A DNA stretch of 64,000 nt from Ilex aquifolium (Eukaryota; Streptophyta; Magnoliopsida; Aquifoliales; Aquifoliaceae), in the NCBI GenBank assembly GCA_951799425.1, contig OX637405.1, forward strand, positions 16,713,089 through 16,777,088. Reading direction: 5' to 3'. Position numbers and translations under genes: made by a program. The number at the start of each line of letters is the position of its first letter. Position 1 is the stretch's first letter. Positions 57,382 through 64,000 of this stretch are shown here, in pieces. The notes under the pieces are model-generated. The model saw only the letters and a list, made by a program, of their open reading frames with translations, ran no database searches and was not told the origin of the DNA.

Positions 57382-57682
57382 ACATATTTAGAAGTCGGTT
57401 CACAAAATCTCTGTGAATGCATTTTTATAGCTCGTGGAATCTAGTTCCTACTATCCAAAAATTAGGTAAAACTAACATCAAAATAAAAAATTTATGAGTA
57501 AAATACAAAGGCATTGTCTAATTGTTCTCTTCCTAACTTCTCCCAAAGATGCTTCATAAACTTTCAGAACACCTCTATTACATTCTATATCGCTATGCTT
57601 AGGCATATTTATAGACCTACACCACATGGTATATAATATGCATTATTATAAATACAGGATATATAATATGGATTACAATAAA
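57382..57682. other. AT-rich segment, possible further LTR
   Basis: On minus, GTCTATAAATATGCC near 57610 is TATA-like. No protein. Nature unclear. Confidence 0.3.
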
Positions 57683-57701
57683 TACATGGGGGTTTACAAA
57701 A
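57683..57701 (+). repeat. 19-bp inverted repeat, left copy
   Basis: TACATGGGGGTTTACAAAA, exact inverse of 59083-59101; the pair brackets the PF20167-type pseudogene. Confidence 0.8.
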
Positions 57702-57933
57702 GCTGCCCAAAACTCTAAAGACTCTTAGTTAAGTGATCTCAAACACCTTATAATGAGTTTTTAGCTTTGATTCTCATTCTTGAACCTAGAATTGTGTGTG
57801 ATCATGTTTTCCATGATGAGAGAAAAGGGCTAGGGTTGAGGAACCATAAAATGAGATTGTGATTGAGTTTGACGGGACCACTCGATTTTAGACTCTAGAC
57901 TATCTAGAGTGATATTGATTAGAGTATGCTCAC

Positions 57934-58923
57934 GTGCCTATGATGGTTGACCGAGGAGTAGACTCCACTGAGGTAATTTCACCTATTCTTGGGAACTTCG
58001 CCAATCAAGGGTGGATACGCTTGCTTGAGGCCCCTGAACTATTGAATGATAGCATAGTGAGAGAGTTTTACACTCACATATGTGACCCATATCCCCAAGA
58101 AAATTACTTTGTCACATACAACCCTGGAATTGAGTTCACATTTTTTTAGAGATCTCATTGTGACCCCTCTTGGGCTTCCGAGGGTAGAGAATGATGCCCT
58201 TAGCAGAATGTCGGTTGATCAGTTGCCTGGTCTCAATGTTGTGGCTACTGAGTTGCATGGTAAATCTCATCTAGGACACTGGGTCACATTTAATTTTCTT
58301 CAAAAAGCATCCCTATACTATAAGATGTAGAACCTACTAGCCAACTGCAACAGCAAACCAAAAACCCACATTTCAGACTTCCCAGTTCAGCAAGCACATA
58401 TGTTACATGATTTAGGGGTCTACCTTTTGGATCATTGAATCACTTGTATCAACAATGGCAAGGGAGCTGTAGTTTTGCCAAGGGATAAGAAGCATAACCC
58501 CAAGAGGCCTTTGAACAAAAGTTCGATGAAGTAAAGCAAGGCCCAAACTGAATATATTTGTATAGTGGAGGAGAGACGAGGAAATTTGGAGGTTCCACAT
58601 GTTAAGATTGGACCTCGTTCACCACAGGTTCACCCAGAGGCTAGTACATCTGGACCCCCACCGCCTGAGTTAGGTTCAGCCATCCATGCATCCCAGTTGG
58701 TGTCCTTAGTTGACACGCTTACAAGGGTTTAGCGTACCATGGTAGAGTATCACCGCCTAACTTCTTAGAGGTTAGATGTATTGGATGACAAAATTGTGAG
58801 CCTAGAGGAAGCCCAACAGTCAATGATTGGATCAATTTCACGAAGATTTGAAAGGCTTAGGAGGCTGCCGAAGGGCTACCAAATTGAAGGCAAGTCAGTG
58901 CTAGATGACACTAATTTAAACTG
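57934..58923 (+). pseudogene. PF20167-type 'putative plant transposon' protein, second copy, broken
   Basis: Starts MPMMVDRGVDSTEVISPI; the QGWIRLLEAPELL and SIVREFYTHI motifs match the REFY family signature. At a T-run near 58140 the frame shifts to FRDLIVTPLGLPRVEND and HLGHWVTFNFLQKASLYYK. A TAG at 58328 and two or three further stops follow, with NLLANCN, GKGAVVLP and HVKIGPRSPQVHPEAS-type segments, and a coiled-coil end (RLDVLDDKIVSLEEAQQSM). Only distantly related to the protein in G. No RT or integrase sequence lies nearby. Role unknown. Confidence 0.6.
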
Positions 58924-59389
58924 AGAGCTACCTTGACACGATGGTGGAGATGATGTAGCCACTAAAGCTGCTTAGGAGACTTTAGTATAGGACTATATGG
59001 GAGTTTTGAGTGTTTTTATTCATTCAAGGTCTGTACATAAAGTACTTTATTTTTTCTAATTGACTTTTCCTTCTTATTGACTTTTTGTAAACCCCCATGT
59101 AATTATTTTGAATTATTTTAAATTATTATGTATTACATTGATATAAAATAAATTTACTATAGATCATATGGGGTGTAACAATAGTTTGAAGGAGTGCCGG
59201 AGCTTAGATGCATTTTTGAGAGAAATTGGGTGGGAAGGAATTAGACACTACCTTTGTATTTTAGACATAACGTTTTATCCTAATATCTGTTTGATCTATT
59301 TTTTGGGCATTAAAATGTGGAATTCAAGGGCCACAAAAGTGTATTTCATACAAATTTCATGAATCAATGTTTAACTAGGCCAAAAATAC
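58924..59389 (+). other. 3' flank of the PF20167-type pseudogene
   Basis: AT-rich with a possible polyadenylation zone (ATAAAATAAA, 59142-59151). Includes the right 19-bp inverted repeat. Nothing else recognised. Confidence 0.35.
59083..59101 (-). repeat. 19-bp inverted repeat, right copy
   Basis: TTTTGTAAACCCCCATGTA, perfect partner of 57683-57701. Outward AT-rich flanks show weak further inverted similarity; inward flanks show none. Confidence 0.8.
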
Positions 59390-60310
59390 TTTGGAAGTTT
59401 AGGAAAAAAAATTGGAGTACGTTCAAATACATCTTAGCCTCAGAAGTTTAGGCCTAACAAATAGAACAACAGCTACTGGGAGTGGAGCACATTCAAACCT
59501 GTCACATTCGAATATGAGTGCACATTTTACAATGATCAGTCTCGCACTGCTTGAACCATTTATAACCCTATAAGTACCCTAAGGATGCTCTTTAGGACAG
59601 TTTTTAGCAGTTTTGAATCTTAGGGAGCCAAGAGAGGGTGAGAGGGAAGAACAAGTGACAAGATCACGAGGAATTAATGTGTAGAAAATGAATCAACTCA
59701 CGCTAGGACCGATTAAATTGTGGATCAAGTTAGGGTTCTTTCTCAAATTCATTCATTGAGGCTAGGGCTATTATTTATATGCTTTTTTATCCTAATCTTT
59801 GATATATATGTTAGATAAAAAAACTTTTCTGAGTTCTTTTCAATTACGTGAATCATTTTCTTGAAAAATATATGATTTATACAAAAGATTCATTTGTTCT
59901 TGATTCAAAAACCCTAATTATTGCCTATGGTCAATTTAAATATGTTTGTTGGAGATTTATTGCATGCTTTCTTCAAGTTATTCTATTTGGACAATTGTAG
60001 ACCCATGATTTGTGATTGTATGGATGGGTGCGATGAACGTGGGATGTATTCGATTGGATATCGTAGGGTGCTTAGATGAATTTCTTACCTTGAGAAGTTT
60101 GAAGGTTCCCTACCACCCATAGTGGAATGGCTTGGTTCCTTCCGAGGTTCAAGAATTTGCACTATTCACTCATGGTGATCGAGACAAAGGGTTAGTATAC
60201 TTTTCCTGGGAAGCTACGTCAATGTTAATGCATCGATATACACGCTTCTTGAAAATAGTGTGTATCCTTGCAAGGATTGGTGTGGAGGGCATGATATTCT
60301 CAATGTGAAG
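59390..60310 (+). repeat. P2: F-family LTR copy, truncated
   Basis: Matches P1 around the TATA (CCTATAAGTACCCTAAGGATG, 59567) and leader, and inverted M1 down to about 56300 (GAAGGTTCC, CACTCATGGTGAT, GTTAGTATACTTTTCC segments). Weak TTCAAA/TTCGAA units at 59420-59515. Ends where K begins. Confidence 0.6.
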
Positions 60311-61224
60311 TTTCACGGTAATCAACTGCTTGCTCTTAGAAGTGGATTAAATTATCAAAGAATTCCCAAGCGTAGAAAGTGTATCATGTTTGTAACTCAG
60401 TCGATTACCAAGGTCGTCTCCTTAGGGAAACGATTGGCTCAAGGGGTGATAGGCAAAAGAAAGTAAAAACCTTGAACTTTTGAGAGTTTTGTTGTAGAAA
60501 TTATTGACTAAGAATGAAAAGAAAGACCGATAAATCGATAGAGTTTATCTCAGCATGAACAAGTATTTTGACCGAATTTCTATAACTCACTTGAGATTCC
60601 ACTCAAATGCACTCAAACGAAAAATATTTGATTAACACCCAAATGTAAATAAGAAAAATGTGTATTCAAGTCAATTGATTTTATTTTGAAAGCATTATAT
60701 GCACTTCAATTGCTGTGATTCCAAGAATTAGCCATGCCAGACTTAACTGTCTATGGGTAAGTAAGAAGATATACATATTGAAAGTGTTTTCAACATTAAT
60801 CATTCAAACAACCCATACTTAATCATTGGAAAAACCCTAATTGAGTCAAAATCCCCATTCATAGATGAGACTCCCTCATCCGATTAAACTAGAAATCGAC
60901 TACTCAGTCATTATATTGAAAATAAAAGCAATTAAAGAAGACATGATTGTAATTGAAAGCAAATAAAACTTGAATTGAAATTACGAGTAAAAGTAAATAC
61001 GTCAAATTGAATTGCAACATTGTATATTGTTCAGAAAGGAAGACTTGAAAGTAATATCGTTGCAAGAAATAAAGAACTTGGATTTGAGCAAAGCTTGTAA
61101 CTGAAACAATGGAGAAAAACTCATGAAAGAAAAATACAACTAATTCTAAACCCAAGGAGAGAAGAACTTTGTTGTGGTGAATTGAACGATGAAAGAATTG
61201 ATCTCCCTCTATTGGCTAGGCTTA

Positions 61225-61235
61225 GGTATTTATAG
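61225..61235 (-). promoter_or_regulatory. TATA box of LTR K
   Basis: CTATAAATACC on minus, followed by a leader-like TAGAGGGAGATCAATTCT. Confidence 0.55.
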
Positions 61236-61337
61236 GAGATTCCCTGCTAAAAATCTTCTCTTTTATCCACCAATCATAACCTTTAAAATAACTCAGCAGA
61301 TTTACTTTCCTTAAGAGTCTTTGCAGCAAAATTAGAG

Positions 61338-61560
61338 TAACCTACCAGTAGGAAACACAAAACAACCTACAGATAGAACTATTCACTGTTTTGCACGAAC
61401 TGATTGATCTTCTCTTCTACTAATAGAACACCTTTCTATTTCCAACCTACCAGTAAAACAATATCAACCTACTGATAGAATAAGTCTCTGTTTTACTTCT
61501 ACCGGTAGGAGTGAACTTCTACTGATAGAAACAATTTATGTTTCCAGTTGAACCGCTAGA
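61338..61560. repeat. CCTACCGGTAGG array in LTR K
   Basis: Nine units, only one with intact CCGG (TCTACCGGTAGG). The others have CCAG, CAGA, CTAA or CTGA, mostly transitions; the most decayed of the CCGG arrays. Confidence 0.8.
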
Positions 61561-61716
61561 AGACCTAACGGCATAATATACCTTTTCTTCAATTATGCTT
61601 GTACTAGTCTTGGCTTAACTCCTAGATTTCCTAGCTCATCCTCCAAGTCTCCCATTGCATTAAAATGTGTCTAAAATCTCATTTTTACACTAGTTTTCCC
61701 GCAAACACACATATTA

Positions 61717-64000
61717 TGTGATGCCCAAAAATCTGGGGGTCTTTTCTCAACACATTGATAACCCATCATCTCGCGAAAGTACCCGTGAATGCCGCATAAC
61801 CCGACACCACGTCATTACATCCCCTTTACCAGGATCATAACCCAAAATAAAGTTTGGGTAGAGTCTCCCTTGTACCAGAGCACACTACCGAACATATAAC
61901 CTGTTACTCTTTAATCGTTTGACCATTTCAAGGTCCCATCCTAGTAATTAGCACTTAATATTTAACCAATTCCATCATATAAATAAGAGGGTTCAAGGTC
62001 TGAGGGCTTGGCAAGGTTGTATTTAAATTTTGAAATTTTTTTAAGATCAACCGATACCTCTTACACGTGGTACCGGTGCCTGAACCTTCTGTTTGCCAAG
62101 TCCCATCCTTTTGCCAGGTACCGGTACCCTATAGACCTGGTACTAGTACCTAAGCCCACTATTTTCTAGGTACCGGTACCTATATGTCATGGTACGGGTA
62201 CCTGAACCCACTGTCCATCGGGGTACCGGTACCTAAAGCCTTGGTACCAGTACCTGAGTCCACTGGAATCTAGGCACTGGTGCTTGTAAGTTTAGGTACT
62301 GGGTACCTGGGTCATCCGATAGTGTGGTACCGGTACTTAATCACTTAGGTACCGGTACCTGAGGCCAAATTTGCCCCAAATCTTTGCAATCTTCGACCTT
62401 TGGCCATCCAAACTCATTCCATACTCATCCATTCATTCATTTTACACAAAATTGTAGTCCATAAGAGTTCAGTACATAACCATTTATATAATTTTACAAG
62501 TCCAATACAAATTACATAATGGATAACAAAATGCAATTTAAAAGCCACATCCCGACTTCTTCATCAATAAGGGCCCAAGTGAGGGCCTTCCACCGACGCT
62601 TGTCCAACACCTGAAATTTTGACCCGTAAAGGGTGAGCCACGCTCAATAGGGTATCTCCTAAGGAGGCTACTCTGCAACCCAGATTCATATGAAATGTTC
62701 ACATGCAATTCCTCAATCAAACACTCATTCAAGAATATACAATTCATAAATGAATACCACAATGATATGCCAAGTCATGAGATGAATCTCACACATGCAG
62801 TGCAACTCGAGCCCTCCATTAGCTGCCATAACACATGTCATGTCATGCGTATGCATCCGGGTATTTCAAGCCCTCGCCATTGATGTTACACATCGAATGA
62901 CCATTTTATTAAATCACGGGTTTTTCTTGGGTTGGTATTTTATGGACGTTCCACTAAGGGACTACTAGTCCACACGGCATTTCGAGGACATCTCACCCTA
63001 GGCTCCGCGTACACCTGCACACTTTTCTAGAGTTTCACCACAAGGTAAGTGCATGAACCAAGTAACTGGGCCTTGCACCCAAGGGATGATTTATCCCTTC
63101 TTGCTACACCCGACCCTTGTTTTCAATACAACCCCTGCGACTCAATCGAATTCATGTCCAACCTTTTTGAGCCCACGTATCAACCCACCAAGAATGGTGT
63201 TTGATTAAAAACATGCACACACACCCACACTCATGTCAATTGTCTACGAATGTGATGCTACCTGTGCATATGCAAATGTAATGTACAATTACAATTACCA
63301 TATCATGTTCAACATATCATAAGCATATTATAAACATATTCAATCTCTATCAACATTTCTCAAATTTTCAATGGTCAATCATATCATAAGCATATAATCA
63401 CAATCCAAAACATCACCAAGCATGTTACATTATTTTCATTCAAATAAAATATTTAACTCGTTCAAAGCATTTTACCAAACACCTATAAGGCACAATTGTT
63501 ATGTAAACAAATAGCATGCCCTATTCATCACATTTCTCATGAAATTACAAACAACCAATTTCCTCAAAACCCAATCATGCAAAATTGGTTTAAATATGTT
63601 TCTATAACCATTTTTCATACTCTAGTTGCACTAGGAGTATGTTAAACAAGAGATTTCATGCATTTCATATACAACCCTAGGTTGAAAATAAACTTAGTTA
63701 GGAAAGGAGTCGTACCTCTTGTAGCGTAATACCGCGTAGGAGAAGCTCCAAAAGAACCAAATCAAGCTTAAAACCTTGATCCCAACCATCCCATCTTTGA
63801 GATTTTGGCAAAACCCGCAATCTTTGGTACGTACTCGTGCCTCGCGTTGCGTAGAACAACTTTTGTTATCAGCCCGAAGGAATCCGAAGGTCGGATTACT
63901 ATAGATCTAAAGGAGAATGTGGCAAAACCTTGGTTTTCTCTCTCTTCTTTCTTTCTGTCTCTTTTCCAGTGGAGTGCTGGTGTATAATGGGGAGAAAATT
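61717..64000 (-). mobile_element. L2: second L-family LTR, running off the window
   Basis: Starts TGTGATGCCCAAAAATCTGG, aligning to the L1 end on minus, and follows L1 throughout: CGCGAAAGTACCCGTG, TAGAGTCTCCCTTGTA, GGTATCTCCTAA with GCTCAATAGGG, CACCCACAC with CATGTCA, and a GA-rich leader at about 63940. No primer-binding site lies at 61716, so it is solo or a 3' LTR. It cuts K. Confidence 0.75.
62050..62375. repeat. GGTACCGGTACC array in L2
   Basis: About twelve units, five perfect GGTACCGGTACC cores. Variants CTAG, CCAG, CTGG and CGGG. Same place as the GCTACCGGTAGC array of L1 but with a different, fully palindromic motif. Confidence 0.9.

Larger units (their letters stand above)
60320..61716 (-). 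repeat. K: Athila/Tat-like LTR, truncated at U5
   Basis: CCCAAGCGTAGAAAG and CCAAGGTCGTCTCCTTAGGG near 60370-60425 match D (35650-35715) and the inverted pair. TATA CTATAAATACC (minus) at 61225-61235 with the palindrome array 100 bp upstream. L2 begins at 61717. Confidence 0.6.

Overview
This is nuclear DNA of a flowering plant, most likely a eudicot; the species cannot be read from the sequence. Nearly all of the 64 kb is LTR retrotransposon sequence in nested layers. I found no intact host gene, no rRNA or tRNA gene and no CRISPR array. The only host-gene remnant I recognise is a broken last exon of a kinesin-light-chain-related protein (33590-33828, +).

Layout. 1-616 and 3337-4613 (+): a degenerate plant 'putative gypsy-type transposon' (PF04195-like) coiled-coil gene, split by a 2.7 kb non-autonomous LTR element, T1 (617-3331). 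4898-5165: a 55-bp tandem repeat, invaded by a 2.6 kb solo LTR, L1 (5171-7786, target duplication CATCG). 7855-19911 (-): two CRM-like Ty3/gypsy elements, A and B, in tandem around one shared LTR. 19912-23280 (-): the 5' part of an Athila/Tat-like element, C. 23771-24421: a long-TIR MITE. 24605-31290 (-): a Ty1/copia element, J, holding a nest of T-family elements and an orphan LTR (26412-29720). 31290-33589: AT-rich DNA. 33850-44069 (-): an Athila/Tat-like gag fragment, D, whose LTR is split by a young, structurally complete CRM-like element, E (+, 36641-43543, target duplication ATTAA).

44070-45790: pieces of a chromodomain Ty3/gypsy family, F. 45800-49128: two Athila/Tat-like LTRs in inverted orientation, forming an imperfect palindrome of about 3.3 kb. 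49409-50582 (-): a frameshifted PF20167-type transposon protein gene (G). 51255-54400 (-): LTR and non-coding interior of element H. 54400-57381 (-): an unknown LTR, then F gag remnant, primer-binding site and 5' LTR. 57683-59101: a second PF20167-type pseudogene bracketed by 19-bp perfect inverted repeats. 59390-61716: an F LTR fragment (+) and an Athila/Tat-like LTR, K (-). 61717-64000 (-): L2, a second copy of the L family, running off the window.

The most unusual signal is a set of short-palindrome arrays that recur in many of these LTRs: CTACCGGTAG, GGTACCGGTACC, AAACCTTCCGGAAGGTTT, CGTTCGAACG and a GGCGC type. Motif sequence differs between copies, even between two copies of one family, yet the palindromic form is kept. 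Most imperfect units differ by C-to-T or G-to-A changes at the central CCGG or TTCGAA. Several arrays lie just upstream of a TATA box. I infer methylation-linked decay and rapid motif turnover in regulatory DNA; neither is proven here.

From nesting: T1 is younger than the PF04195 gene, L1 younger than the 55-bp repeat, E younger than D, L2 younger than K, and the T-family nest younger than copia J. E is the youngest datable insertion, with about 5 differences between its 745-bp LTRs.
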